From the NCBI RefSeq assembly GCF_017776525.1, contig NZ_JACVEW010000001.1, positions 186,001 through 250,000 of the forward strand: DNA of 64,000 nt. Direction: 5' to 3'. The position numbers were made by a program, and so were the translations under genes. Below, piece after piece: positions 51,358 through 60,025 of the stretch. Below the pieces are notes generated by a model that did no database searches, was not told the origin of the DNA, and worked only from the letters and a program-made list of their open reading frames with translations. The DNA comes from Marinobacterium alkalitolerans. GTDB lineage: Bacteria > Pseudomonadota > Gammaproteobacteria > Pseudomonadales > Balneatricaceae. Positions within the stretch are counted from its first letter, which is position 1. Every line of letters begins with the position of its first letter.

Positions 51358-51685
51358 CCTGCACGCCTGAAAAAATCGCCGTCGCATCCAGCTCGGGGCC
51401 TTTTCAGGCCCCGCTTGTGTCTTCAATCCGGCTCACTTCCCTTATCCACACTGCCGGTATGCCCTCTTATGGCCCCTGTGCACTCCCGGTTGCTTCATTT
51501 TTGTACACCGGGGCAGGGCGCGTCACAGTAAATGAAGAAATTACACATATAAAACAGATAGTTGTAAAACTGGCCCGGCCTTTGCTTATTCATTGCAGGA
51601 AACAAAATATCCTTTTGGGAAAAGTCAGCAATGCCCTTGTAAGGCGCAGCTGACCGGGAAACCAAATCACCTTCGGGAGAATGAT
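51358..51685 (+). promoter_or_regulatory. Intergenic region and sigma-54 promoter of amtB
   Basis: This 328-base gap holds a GC hairpin CGGGGCC/GGCCCCG (51394-51413) without a T run, probably a weak end of the DMT transcript. It also holds a clear sigma-54 promoter TGGCCCGGCCTTTGCT at 51571-51586, with GG and GC exactly ten bases apart, 100 bases before the amtB ATG. I see no convincing NtrC palindrome, glnK gene or RNA gene in it. Confidence 0.7.
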
Positions 51686-53038
51686 ATGGACAGCATGGTG
51701 CTGGAACTGGGGTACGCCCTGGATACGTTTTACTTCTTGATGTGTACCGCACTGGTCATGTGGATGGCGGCAGGTTTCGCCATGCTTGAGGCCGGTCTGG
51801 TGCGGGCCAAAAACACGGTCGAAATTCTGAACAAGAACGCCCTGCTCTACGGGGTGGCCTGTATCGTCTATCTGCTGGTGGGCTACAACGTGATGTACCC
51901 CGCCAACCCGATCAGCTCGGTGATTCCGGGCATCGATTTCCTGCTCGGTGCCGACAACACCACTGAATCTGTCGTAGCGGGCGGCGATGACGCGCCGTAC
52001 TACTCCGGCATGGCTGATTTCATCTTCCAGGCGGTATTCGCGGCGGCCACCATGTCCATCGTGTCCGGTGCCGTGGCCGAGCGCATGAAGCTCTGGCCGT
52101 TCCTGACCTTCGCCGTCGTCATGGTTGCCGTGATCTACCCGGTGGAAGGTTACTGGAAGTGGGGCGGCGGCTTCCTGGATCAGCTGGGCTTCCAGGACTT
52201 CGCAGGCTCTGTGGTTGTGCACATGGCCGGTGCTGCGGCGGCGCTGGCAGCGGTCATCCTGGTTGGTCCGCGCAAGGGCAAATACGGCAAGAACGGTGAA
52301 GTGCGCGCCATTCCGGGTGCCAACCTGCCGATGGCTACACTGGGCATGTTCATCCTGTGGATGGGCTGGTTCGGCTTCAACGGCGGCTCCGAGCTGAAGA
52401 TCGCCAACGTGGAAGAAGCCAACGCGGTGGCCAAGATCTTCGTCAACACCAACGCAGCGGCGGCGGCCGGTATGGTCGTTGCGGCCCTGTTTGCCCGCGC
52501 CCTGTTCGGCAAGACCGACCTGACCATGACCATCAACGGGGCATTGGCCGGTCTGGTCGCGATCACCGCTGAACCGCTGATGCCGTCTGCAGGTCTGGCC
52601 TCCATCATCGGTGCCATCGGTGGCCTAGTGGTTGTCGCGTCCGTCCTGGCGCTGGACAAGCTGAAACTGGACGACCCGGTGGGTGCCATCTCCGTCCACG
52701 GCTCTGCCGGTATCTGGGGTATCTTCGCGGTACTTCTGAGCAACGACAGCGCGACCTTCACCGGTCAGCTGATCGGCATGGCTGCCACCTTCGCCTGGAT
52801 GTTCACCGCCAGCTTTATCGTCCTGCTGGTGATCAAGGCGGTCATGGGACTGCGCGTCACCGACGAAGAAGAAATGGAAGGCATGGATGTCAGCGAATGC
52901 GGCATGCAGGCCTACCCGGAATTCGGTCCTGGTCACACTTCAATGGGTCTGAGCAGCGGACCGGGTTCGTCTGGCAAAGAGCCGGAAGAGCAGATGATTC
53001 CGGCGTATCAGGCCAGCCAGGCGACCAGCAAGACTTGA
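51686..53038 (+). CDS. amtB: Ammonium transporter
   Basis: The 450-residue Amt/MEP channel has about eleven hydrophobic helices. WMAAGFAMLEAGLVRAKNTVEIL is the conserved second helix, DFAGSVVVHMAGAAAALAAVILVGPRKG carries the first pore histidine, and DPVGAISVHGSAGIWG the second. It takes up ammonium when nitrogen is scarce, consistent with the sigma-54 promoter upstream. No PII (glnK) gene adjoins it, unlike many amtB loci. It opens a separate transcription unit from the methylamine genes and ends in a strong terminator. Confidence 0.95.
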   Translation: MDSMVLELGYALDTFYFLMCTALVMWMAAGFAMLEAGLVRAKNTVEILNKNALLYGVACIVYLLVGYNVMYPANPISSVIPGIDFLLGADNTTESVVAGGDDAPYYSGMADFIFQAVFAAATMSIVSGAVAERMKLWPFLTFAVVMVAVIYPVEGYWKWGGGFLDQLGFQDFAGSVVVHMAGAAAALAAVILVGPRKGKYGKNGEVRAIPGANLPMATLGMFILWMGWFGFNGGSELKIANVEEANAVAKIFVNTNAAAAAGMVVAALFARALFGKTDLTMTINGALAGLVAITAEPLMPSAGLASIIGAIGGLVVVASVLALDKLKLDDPVGAISVHGSAGIWGIFAVLLSNDSATFTGQLIGMAATFAWMFTASFIVLLVIKAVMGLRVTDEEEMEGMDVSECGMQAYPEFGPGHTSMGLSSGPGSSGKEPEEQMIPAYQASQATSKT

Positions 53039-53055
53039 TAGTTCTCCAGAGACAA

Positions 53056-53079
53056 AAGGCCCTTCGGGGCCTTTTTTTT
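53056..53079 (+). terminator. Terminator after amtB
   Basis: AGGCCC-TTCG-GGGCCT forms a tight stem with a UUCG tetraloop, followed by eight Ts. The flanks (GACAAAA/TTTTGTC) extend the symmetry, so it could also act on the other strand. Confidence 0.85.
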
Positions 53080-53161
53080 GTCTGGAATTCAGGTCGGAAC
53101 CTCGGCTTTGCCCCAACCTCTGAATATATGCTCTATATTGAGGCGTAAATGGAGCGGCAGA

Positions 53162-53699
53162 ATGTTCAACGAAGTCATGGATTTCTGGTTTAACGAGCTG
53201 GAGCCCAGGCAATGGTGGCAGAAGGACGAGGATCATGGATTCCATGATCCGGAACCGTTTTGGCGATCTTCATCGCCAGGCTAAAGCCGGCGAGCTGTTT
53301 GCATGGCGGGAAACAGCGCTTGGGAGCCTCGCCGAGGTTATCGTGCTGGATCAGTTTTCTCGCAATATCTTTCGTGACACGCCAAGTGCATTTGCCAGTG
53401 ATTCTATGGCGCTTGCCCTGGCGCAATGTGCAATCTCCAAAGGCCTGGACCGACAGCTATCGGATGTGCAGCGCTCTTTCTTGTATATGCCATTTATGCA
53501 CAGCGAGTCCAGGTTGATTCATGTCGAGGCCGTTAAGCTCTATAAAGCCTTGGGCATTCAAAATAATCTGGATTTTGAGTACAAGCATAAGGTCATTATT
53601 GACCGATTTGGCCGTTATCCACACAGAAATACGATTCTGGGGCGGGAGTCCACTGAAGAAGAGCAAGCGTTCCTTAAGCAGCCCAATTCGGGGTTCTAA
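53162..53699 (+). pseudogene. DUF924 family gene broken by a frameshift
   Basis: The N-terminal piece (MFNEVMDFWFNELEPRQWWQKDED) is in one frame. The rest (SMIRNRFGDLHRQAKAGELFAWRETALGSLAEVIVLDQFSRNIFRD... to NSGF) continues in the next frame from about 53235. Joined, they make a normal DUF924 protein of about 180 residues, including the family's VLDQFSRNIFR and RFGRYPHRN blocks. The break coincides with a perfect 21-base palindrome (53230-53250), which probably replaced the original codons. Either a real inactivating change or a sequencing error. The function of DUF924 proteins is not established. Confidence 0.8.
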
Positions 53700-53779
53700 G
53701 AGCCCAGCATACAAAGTGCGGATATGCGGCGTACCGCCACTGAGGCAACGCAAGTTTCTACCGGGCAGGGAAGGACAGT

Positions 53780-54184
53780 ATGAAACCGAAAATCAGTATT
53801 ATCACGCTTGGAGTGGATGATCTTGATCGCGCCACGCGTTTTTATGCCGAAGGTCTGGGGCTGCCGAAGTACGTTTTCGACGGTGGCGATATCTCCTTTT
53901 TCAGTCTGGAAGGCACCTGGCTGGCGCTCTATCCGCGGGAGGCGTTGGCGAAAGATATCGGAATAGCCGTATCGGATCAGGCCGGTTTTTCCGGCATTAC
54001 GCTGGCTCACAATGTTGCCAGTAAATCAGAGGTGGATGCTGTTCTCAAACAGGCAGTCTCCGCTGGTGCGGTGCTCGTCAAACCGGCGGCGGAGGCTTTC
54101 TGGGGCGGTTATTCCGGTTACTTCCAGGACCCGGAGGGGCATTACTGGGAAGTCGCGTACAACCCCTACGAGGATCTGACCTGA
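53780..54184 (+). CDS. VOC-family (glyoxalase/bleomycin resistance-like) protein
   Basis: The 134-residue protein has the vicinal-oxygen-chelate fold: ISIITLGVDDLDRATRFYAEGLGLPK at the start and YFQDPEGHYWEVAYNP at the end, the latter carrying the metal-binding glutamate of the family. Enzymes of this fold bind a divalent metal and act on varied small molecules. The exact reaction is unknown and the neighbours give no strong clue. Confidence 0.88.
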   Translation: MKPKISIITLGVDDLDRATRFYAEGLGLPKYVFDGGDISFFSLEGTWLALYPREALAKDIGIAVSDQAGFSGITLAHNVASKSEVDAVLKQAVSAGAVLVKPAAEAFWGGYSGYFQDPEGHYWEVAYNPYEDLT

Positions 54185-54244
54185 CAGATGTGCACAAATC
54201 ACAATTAGCAGCCAGAATGTGTGGACACCGAGACTTTTTTATGG

Positions 54245-54272
54245 GATTAATTAGACGGTCGTCTAATTAATC
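54245..54272. promoter_or_regulatory. AcuR-type operator before acuI
   Basis: GATTAATTAGACG (54245-54257) and CGTCTAATTAATC (54260-54272) make a perfect 13-bp inverted repeat around a GT centre, about 45 bases before the acuI start. Its core TAGAC-N4-GTCTA recurs, with N5, at 56676-56690 before the TetR gene acuR. Confidence 0.8.
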
Positions 54273-54315
54273 GGGCCGGCTTGCGGCCGCTAACGTTCAG
54301 CATGCAGGAGGAACC

Positions 54316-55302
54316 ATGTTCAAGGCTATCGTACTCGACAAGGTAGAAGATCAGCAGACCGTTGCATTCAAGGAGCTGGACGAAGCCCAGCTGCCCGAGG
54401 GTGATGTAACCGTGCGGGTGGCGTACACCACCATGAACTACAAGGACGCGCTGGCGTTGACCGGCAGTGCGCCGATTGCCAAAAGCTACCCCATGGTGCC
54501 GGGCATCGACTTTTCCGGCGTGGTTGAGGCATCTGACAACCCCGACTTCAAGCCGGGCGATCAGGTGGTCCTGAACGGCTGGGGTGTGGGTGAGAAGCAC
54601 TGGGGCGGCCTGTCCGAGAAGGCGCGTGTGCCGGGAGAGTGGCTGGTGCCGTTGCAGGCGCCGTTTACCCAGCGTCAGGCGATGGGGCTGGGGACTGCCG
54701 GCTATACGGCGATGCTCTGTGTGCTGGCGCTGGAGAAGCAGGGTGTTAAGCCCGAAGACGGTCCGATTCTGGTGACCGGTGCTGCCGGCGGTGTCGGCAG
54801 TGTAGCCGTGGCTGTGCTGGCCAAGCTGGGGTACGAAGTGGCGGCCATGACCGGGCGTCCGGAAGAGGCCGACTTCCTCAAGATGCTGGGTGCCTCCAGC
54901 ATCGTGGACCGAGCCGAGTACAGCGAGAAAGGCCGTCCGCTGGCGAAAGAGCAGTGGGCCGGTGCCATCGATGTGGCCGGTGGTCAGGTGCTGGCCAACG
55001 TCTGTGCGGCGATGAAATACCGTGGTGTAGTGGCGGCCTGTGGTCTGGCGGCCGGTATGGGCTTCCCGGCGACGGTTGCGCCCTTCATTCTGCGCGGCGT
55101 TACGCTGGTGGGTGTGGACAGCGTGATGGCGCCCAAGGCTGAGCGTCTGCAGGCCTGGAAGCGTCTGGCTGAGGATCTGGATATCAACAAGCTGGAAAAC
55201 CTGATCGCCGAAGTGCCGTTTGAGCAGGTGATTGATCAGGCGCCGCTGATGATGAAAGGCCAGATCCGTGGCCGCATCGTGGTGCCGGTGGCCGGCGAAT
55301 AA
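54316..55302 (+). CDS. acuI: Acrylyl-CoA reductase (NADPH) AcuI
   Basis: The 328-residue zinc-free medium-chain reductase belongs to the YhdH/AcuI group: [47 protein letters not shown] for NADPH, and [27 protein letters not shown]. AcuI reduces toxic acryloyl-CoA to propionyl-CoA, which is important in cells using or meeting DMSP-derived acrylate. The AcuR-like regulator encoded nearby and the palindromic operator support this assignment. CAGGAGGAACC is its ribosome site. No DMSP lyase gene is present in the window. Confidence 0.92.
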   Translation: MFKAIVLDKVEDQQTVAFKELDEAQLPEGDVTVRVAYTTMNYKDALALTGSAPIAKSYPMVPGIDFSGVVEASDNPDFKPGDQVVLNGWGVGEKHWGGLSEKARVPGEWLVPLQAPFTQRQAMGLGTAGYTAMLCVLALEKQGVKPEDGPILVTGAAGGVGSVAVAVLAKLGYEVAAMTGRPEEADFLKMLGASSIVDRAEYSEKGRPLAKEQWAGAIDVAGGQVLANVCAAMKYRGVVAACGLAAGMGFPATVAPFILRGVTLVGVDSVMAPKAERLQAWKRLAEDLDINKLENLIAEVPFEQVIDQAPLMMKGQIRGRIVVPVAGE

Positions 55303-55360
55303 TGCATCGGGTGCAGAGCCCGTCTGACTGAATGCGTTTCATCAACAAGGAGTTGTCACC

Positions 55361-55948
55361 ATGAGTGAACAGCAGCAGGCTGCCATCAGCCGTTTCCCGG
55401 TGCCGGAGTTGTCGGAGATGCCGGAGGATATCCGCGACCGTATTCTGGCCGTGCAGGAGAAGGCGGGGTTTGTGCCCAATGTTTTTCTGGTGCTGGCGCA
55501 CCGACCGGAGGAGTTTCGAGCCTTCTTTGCCTACCACGATGCCCTGATGGACAAGCCGGGCAACCTGACGCAGGCCGAGCGTGAAATGATCGTGGTCGCC
55601 ACCAGCAACCTGAACCAGTGTCAGTACTGTGTGGTGGCCCACGGTGCCATTTTGCGGGTGCGGGCCAAGGATCCGCTGATTGCGGATCAGGTCGCGGTGA
55701 ATTACCGCAAGGCCGATATCAGCGCGCGTCAGAAGGCGATGCTGGACTTTGCCGTGAAGGTGTCCATGCAGGCCTACGCGGTGGGTGAAGAGGATTTCGC
55801 TACCCTGAAGGAACACGGCTTTGACGAGGAGGATATCTGGGATATTGCCGGTATCGCGTCGTTCTTCGGCCTGTCCAACCGCATGGCCAATGTGACCAGC
55901 ATGCGCCCGAATGACGAGTTCTACAGCCTCGGTCTCCAGCCCCGCTGA
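55361..55948 (+). CDS. Carboxymuconolactone decarboxylase/AhpD-like peroxidase-related protein
   Basis: The 195-residue protein has the AhpD-like core with the redox pair CQYC (in NLNQCQYCVVAHGAIL) and a downstream histidine, the catalytic arrangement of alkylhydroperoxidase D-like proteins. The C-terminus IASFFGLSNRMANVTSMRPNDEFYSLG is typical of the peroxidase-related enzyme subgroup. It lies 58 bases after acuI and probably shares its promoter. A role in detoxifying reactive by-products is plausible but inferred. Confidence 0.87.
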   Translation: MSEQQQAAISRFPVPELSEMPEDIRDRILAVQEKAGFVPNVFLVLAHRPEEFRAFFAYHDALMDKPGNLTQAEREMIVVATSNLNQCQYCVVAHGAILRVRAKDPLIADQVAVNYRKADISARQKAMLDFAVKVSMQAYAVGEEDFATLKEHGFDEEDIWDIAGIASFFGLSNRMANVTSMRPNDEFYSLGLQPR

Positions 55949-55979
55949 GTGTATCGGCAGCGCCGGGAGAGCTGAGGCT

Positions 55980-56633
55980 TCAGCGCCCGGCGTGTGCCTG
56001 CAGTAACTGGAAAAAGCCTTCGGTAAACCGCTCCAGCGGTTCGGAGGAGGCTTCCAGCTTGGCCCGAAGAACCGCCCCTTCCCAACCGGTCCAGAACCAT
56101 TCGGCCAACTGGTCCGGGTCCAGCGTGGCGGCCACTTCTCCACAGGCCTGGGCATCGCGCAGGCAACTGGCGGTACGCGCCTGCCAGTCTTCAAACACTT
56201 CTTTCAGCTGTGCCCGAAATGACTCCGGCAACAGGCTCATCTCCTGTCCCAGATTGCCGATCAGGCAGCCTCGTCTGAAATCGTGGCGGGCCATGCCCTG
56301 ACTGGCATCCTGCACGAAATGGCGGATACGCGTCAGCGGCGACAGGCTGTCGTCCAGCAGAAAACGGTCGAGCTTGCGTGCGAAATACAGGCCATAGGCG
56401 CTGATCAGCTCCTGCCCGAACACTTCCTTGCTTTTGAAGTAGTGATAGAACGAGCCCTTGGGAACCCCCACCGAGCGCAGGATTTCGTCGATGCCGACGG
56501 AGCTGTAACCCTTTTCGGTCAGCACGGCGAGTCCGGCCTGAATCAGGGCGTTGCGGGTTTCGGCATAGGGGCGTGCACTGTCCTTGGGGGGACGGCCACG
56601 GCGGCGGGGACGGTCGGGCGTATGGGTGCTCAT
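55980..56633 (-). CDS. acuR: TetR-family repressor AcuR
   Basis: The 217-residue regulator closely follows the AcuR pattern: basic RRRGRPPKDSARP N-terminus, HTH VLTEKGYSSVGIDEILRSVGVPKGSFYHYFKSKE, and a ligand domain with RRGCLIGNLGQEMSLLPESFR and WFWTGWEGAVLRAKLE. AcuR represses acuI and is released by acrylate in Rhodobacter. It converges on the acuI unit. Its own promoter has a TAGAC-N5-GTCTA site, so it is probably autoregulated. Confidence 0.9.
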   Translation of the reverse strand: MSTHTPDRPRRRGRPPKDSARPYAETRNALIQAGLAVLTEKGYSSVGIDEILRSVGVPKGSFYHYFKSKEVFGQELISAYGLYFARKLDRFLLDDSLSPLTRIRHFVQDASQGMARHDFRRGCLIGNLGQEMSLLPESFRAQLKEVFEDWQARTASCLRDAQACGEVAATLDPDQLAEWFWTGWEGAVLRAKLEASSEPLERFTEGFFQLLQAHAGR

Positions 56634-56675
56634 AAGGACTCGGCTGACAACAACTGCCCGAATTATCGGAACAAT

Positions 56676-56690
56676 TAGACCGGGTGTCTA
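56676..56690. promoter_or_regulatory. AcuR-type operator before acuR
   Basis: TAGACCGGGTGTCTA shares its half-sites (TAGAC/GTCTA) with the long palindrome before acuI, with one extra central base. It lies about 45 bases upstream of the acuR start. Otherwise the 133-base gap holds nothing evident. Confidence 0.65.
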
Positions 56691-56766
56691 GTTTTTGTGC
56701 AGAGGATAGACAGGCGATAAACGGAGAGGAAAAATGGCAGGCCCTTGCCGAGCCTGCCCAATGTCA

Positions 56767-57120
56767 TCAGGCCTTCACGGCGGCTATGACGGACACTTCA
56801 ACCAGCAGCTCCGGGCTGGCCATGCGCGCTTCCACGCAGGCACGGGCCGGGGCGTGGCCTTCAGGTACCCAGGCATCCCAGACAGCGTTCATGGCAGCAA
56901 AATCCTTCATGTCGCGCAGGTAAACGGTGGCAGACAGGATGTGTTCACGGTCGCTGTTGACCGATTCCAGCAGAGCATCGACCTTGGCCAGCATGGTTTC
57001 AGTCTGGCCGGTGATGTCGGCAGTGCGGTCTTCGGCGACCTGTCCACACAGATAAACGGTGTTGTTGTGGACAACGGCGCGGCTCATGCGTTTCGCGGTT
57101 TCATGGCGCGTAATGGACAT
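56767..57120 (-). CDS. RidA/YjgF-family imine deaminase-like protein
   Basis: The 117-residue Rid-family protein has [16 protein letters not shown], the [32 protein letters not shown] block, and [10 protein letters not shown], where the arginine binds the substrate carboxylate in RidA proteins. These enzymes hydrolyse reactive enamines/imines released by PLP enzymes or amine oxidases. It is the last gene downstream of the HcnABC-like dehydrogenase, which would generate an imine, and so likely belongs to that operon. ATG 57120 has an AGGAA site. Confidence 0.9.
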   Translation of the reverse strand: MSITRHETAKRMSRAVVHNNTVYLCGQVAEDRTADITGQTETMLAKVDALLESVNSDREHILSATVYLRDMKDFAAMNAVWDAWVPEGHAPARACVEARMASPELLVEVSVIAAVKA

Positions 57121-57150
57121 GGGTAGTTCCTGTTGGGTTGGGTTTAACAA

Positions 57151-58539
57151 TTATTTGTGCAGATCTGCCAGCTCACCCAGCGTGAGCGGCTTAATCGGCA
57201 TGCGGATCTGATAGTAACCGACCTCGTCGACGGGCACACCCCGTCGCTCGGCAATGACCTGGGAAACTGTCAGGCCACAGAGACGTCCCTGGCAGGGGCC
57301 CATGCCGCTGCGACAGAACGCCTTGGTCTGGTTGGGGCCCCGGCAGCCTTCGTCCACCATCTGGCGCAGCTCCCCGGCGCTGACCTCTTCACAGCGGCAG
57401 ACCAGTGTCTCGTCCGCAGGCGAGAGAAAGCTGCGTGCCGGCTGGTAGAGCGCATCCAGAAAGGGACGAATGGCTCGTTCCCTGGCCAGATCCTTGAGGG
57501 CCGGGCGTGCCTGCTCATCCCGTTGGGTGGTGCTCAAACGGTTCAACTGGCGGGCTACTTCCAGCGCTACCAGCGTACCGGCCTGCTCGGCCGCCTTGGC
57601 ACCAGCAATGCCGGCACTGTCACCGGAGATGAAGACCCCTTCGCGGGAGGTTTCGCCCCAGTCGTTGGTCACCGGATGCCAGCACTGCTGCAGTTCGTGC
57701 CAGCGGTGTTCCAGCCCCAGTGCGCGGCTGAGCTGCACATTGGGGACAACGCCCTGATGGACCAGCAGTGACTGGGCCGGCAGGCGATGGGTCGCATTAT
57801 CGGCGTGGAACTGGACTTGATGCAGGCGGCCCTCTTCATTAGCCAGCGCCCTCAGGTCAGACACCTGTGCGAAGCGCTGGATACCGGCCTGCTTGAGTTC
57901 GCGCAACAGGCCCAGACCTTTCCACAACAGGGGCAGGTTGCGCAGGGCACCCGGCAAATGGGGCAGTGCGTCCAGCTGGTGACCGGCCGGCGTGGTATCC
58001 AGCACCGCCTCAATCGCAACGCCGGCACGGTGCAGCTGAGCCGCAATCAGCAGCAGCAGAGGTCCGCTGCCCGCCAGCACCAGCGGCTGTGAGGGCACCA
58101 GACCACTGGACTTGAGCAGGATCTGGGCGGCACCACAGGTCATCACGCCCGGCAGTGTCCAGCCCGGGAAGGGCACGGGGCGCTCCTGAGCACCGGTGGC
58201 CAGCAGGATGCGCTGAGCGTGAATGCGGGTGCTGCCCTCGGGGCTGGATGCACAGAGGGTGTGGTCGTCATCCAGTGCCCAGACTGTCGTGCCGGGGCGG
58301 TATTCGATACGCGAATGATCCAGATCGCGTACCAGTGTTTCGCCGTGGTAGTAGTCCGGGCCCAGAATGCGGCGGTCTTCCGGCGCCGGGCGGCGGATGC
58401 TGCGGTAGATCTGGCCACCGGGGGCCGGTTGCTCGTCCAGCAGTACCACACTCAGGTCCTGTGCGGCAGCGGTTCGTGCCGCCGCCATGCCGGCCGGACC
58501 CGCGCCCACAATGGCGAGATCGTAAGTGTCAGAGTTCAT
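57151..58539 (-). CDS. HcnB/OoxA-like FAD- and 2Fe-2S-containing dehydrogenase subunit
   Basis: The 462-residue pyridine-nucleotide-disulfide-oxidoreductase-like subunit has N-terminal FAD motif AIVGAGPAGMAAARTAA, PGGQIYR, and a second dinucleotide site (VLAGSGPLLLLIAAQLHRAG). A C-terminal BFD-like cluster domain has CRCEEV and FCRSGMGPCQGRLC, giving four cysteines for [2Fe-2S]. Related subunits occur in hydrogen cyanide synthase, opine oxidases and hydroxyproline dehydrogenases. It overlaps the ferredoxin-like subunit gene by 4 bases. Confidence 0.88.
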   Translation of the reverse strand: MNSDTYDLAIVGAGPAGMAAARTAAAQDLSVVLLDEQPAPGGQIYRSIRRPAPEDRRILGPDYYHGETLVRDLDHSRIEYRPGTTVWALDDDHTLCASSPEGSTRIHAQRILLATGAQERPVPFPGWTLPGVMTCGAAQILLKSSGLVPSQPLVLAGSGPLLLLIAAQLHRAGVAIEAVLDTTPAGHQLDALPHLPGALRNLPLLWKGLGLLRELKQAGIQRFAQVSDLRALANEEGRLHQVQFHADNATHRLPAQSLLVHQGVVPNVQLSRALGLEHRWHELQQCWHPVTNDWGETSREGVFISGDSAGIAGAKAAEQAGTLVALEVARQLNRLSTTQRDEQARPALKDLARERAIRPFLDALYQPARSFLSPADETLVCRCEEVSAGELRQMVDEGCRGPNQTKAFCRSGMGPCQGRLCGLTVSQVIAERRGVPVDEVGYYQIRMPIKPLTLGELADLHK

Positions 58540-58871
58540 GACTGCCTGTCCTCATGGGTAACCGGTTCAGCGTGGCGCGCGCCCTGCTGGCGACGAATCT
58601 GCATGCCGGGGCGCACTTCTGTCATACAGCCCTGCACATTTTCCGTGCCGTCAATTTCCAGCAGGCACTCGAAGCAAACGCCCATCATGCAGTAGGGGGC
58701 GCGTGGGCTGTTGTTGACCGGGGTCGAGCGCGAGGGCACCAGTCCGGCTGCCAGTACGGCCGCGGCCGCGCTGTCTCCGGCGCGCACCTGAATCGGCTGG
58801 CCATCCACTTCAACCTCGACCCATTCGGCCGCCCCGGTTTCGATGCGAGGAAACTCAGAAGCGTTGGGCAT
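58536..58871 (-). CDS. HcnA-like [2Fe-2S] subunit
   Basis: This 111-residue Fer2_4-type small subunit has the cluster cysteines CMMGVCFEC and a fourth Cys in VQGCMTEV. It carries electrons between the two flavin subunits of the complex. The start at 58871 overlaps the upstream FAD subunit gene by 17 bases. All three subunits are encoded in order on the minus strand. Confidence 0.9.
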   Translation of the reverse strand: MPNASEFPRIETGAAEWVEVEVDGQPIQVRAGDSAAAAVLAAGLVPSRSTPVNNSPRAPYCMMGVCFECLLEIDGTENVQGCMTEVRPGMQIRRQQGARHAEPVTHEDRQS

Positions 58872-59970
58872 TGAACACCTCCAACGGCAGATCGGTTTGA
58901 TCGGTGGCAATCCAGTCGGCCAGTGGCCCTGCGTGGAATGCCCCCAGGGTGACGCCGCTGTGGCAGGTCACCAGATAGGCGCCCGGGTATTGTTCGGACG
59001 CCTGATACAAGGGGTAGCCATCTGCGGTCATGATGCGCAGGGCGCCCCAGGCGCGGACCATGCGCAGGCCGCGCAGAATCGGGAACATGCGGGTGGCGCG
59101 GTCGGCAATCTGCGCCATCACCTCGGTGGTGGTGCCACTGTCGAAGCCCACGTCCTCCTTGGAGTCGCCGACCTGAATGGTGCCTTCGCCGGTCTGACGC
59201 ACGTGTCCCGTGGGGTAGTGCAGGAAGGGGCGCACCCGTTCCGCGATCAGGACCTGACCCCGGTTCGGAAACACCGGCGCGTCCAGGCCCACCATCGGTG
59301 CCAGCGTCCGGTTCCCCAGCCCGGCGCTGAGGACCACTTTCTGACACTGCCATTCCCCCTCGGGGGTCTGGATCTTGAATCCCTGAGCGAGCGGGGTAAT
59401 CGACTCCACTCGACCGCTGTTGGCGATTTGACCGCCGTGCTTGAGAAACGCCTCGGTCAGCGCACGCATCAACTTGAGCGGGTTTACGTGTCCGTCTTCC
59501 GGGCACCAGGTGGCGCCTGCCACTTCCGGTCCGGCTTCGGGGATGAAATCACGTACCTGTTGCAGGTCCAGACGTTCAAACGGGTAGTCGCCGCCCGCCG
59601 CCTCGCGCATGCGCAACAGCATGGCTTCACGGTCGGCCACTTCCTGCTCGGTCAGAGACAGATACAGCCCGCCGCGTTGCTGCAGCTCGACATCGATCCC
59701 CGTGTCTTCGCGCAGCCGGCTGGCCAGATCGGACCAGAGACGTGCCGACAGACGTGAGATCTGCGCATACTCGGGCAGGGTGTCGCCCTTGCCCTGTACC
59801 CAGACCAGACCGAAGTTGCCGCGGGACGCCCGCAGCGCCACGTCAGCCTCATCGAGGATGGTGACGTTCAGGCCGTGCCGCTGCAGTCCCAGTGCGGTGG
59901 CCAGCCCCACAAGGCCGCCTCCGATCAGGCAAAGGTCTGCTGTGCGGGCACTGTGATGAGTCGCCTGCAT
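58855..59970 (-). CDS. HcnC/DadA-like FAD-dependent amino-acid dehydrogenase subunit
   Basis: This 371-residue DAO-fold protein has DLCLIGGGLVGLATALGLQRHG at the N-terminus for FAD, RASRGNFGLVWVQGKG, and a C-terminal HSGVTLGAFHAGPLADWI. It is the catalytic subunit expected to oxidise an amino or imino acid. With the ferredoxin and BFD/FAD subunits it forms a three-part dehydrogenase. The substrate is unknown: cyanide formation from glycine, D-amino acid, opine or hydroxyproline oxidation are all possible. The TRAP transporter upstream probably imports the substrate. Confidence 0.87.
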   Translation of the reverse strand: MQATHHSARTADLCLIGGGLVGLATALGLQRHGLNVTILDEADVALRASRGNFGLVWVQGKGDTLPEYAQISRLSARLWSDLASRLREDTGIDVELQQRGGLYLSLTEQEVADREAMLLRMREAAGGDYPFERLDLQQVRDFIPEAGPEVAGATWCPEDGHVNPLKLMRALTEAFLKHGGQIANSGRVESITPLAQGFKIQTPEGEWQCQKVVLSAGLGNRTLAPMVGLDAPVFPNRGQVLIAERVRPFLHYPTGHVRQTGEGTIQVGDSKEDVGFDSGTTTEVMAQIADRATRMFPILRGLRMVRAWGALRIMTADGYPLYQASEQYPGAYLVTCHSGVTLGAFHAGPLADWIATDQTDLPLEVFNAQRF

Positions 59971-59986
59971 GGATACTTACCTTCTG

Positions 59987-60018
59987 AAAAATACGGAGCC
60001 CGACCGGCGGCCGGGCTC
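59987..60018 (-). terminator. Attenuator/terminator between dctP and the dehydrogenase genes
   Basis: On the minus strand, GAGCCCG (60018-60012) and CGGGCTC (60002-59996) form a 7-bp stem with a 9-base GC loop, then CGTATTTTT. It lies 8 bases after the dctP stop and could lower expression of the enzyme genes relative to the binding protein. Confidence 0.55.
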
Positions 60019-60025
60019 GGGGGAG

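Noticed and set aside
51394-51413. GC hairpin after the DMT permease as a full terminator
   Set aside because: There is no T run on either strand, so it is noted only as a hairpin.
51479-51495. Possible NtrC site TGCACTCCCGGTTGC upstream of amtB
   Set aside because: Only one half resembles the TGCACC consensus; the other arm does not match.
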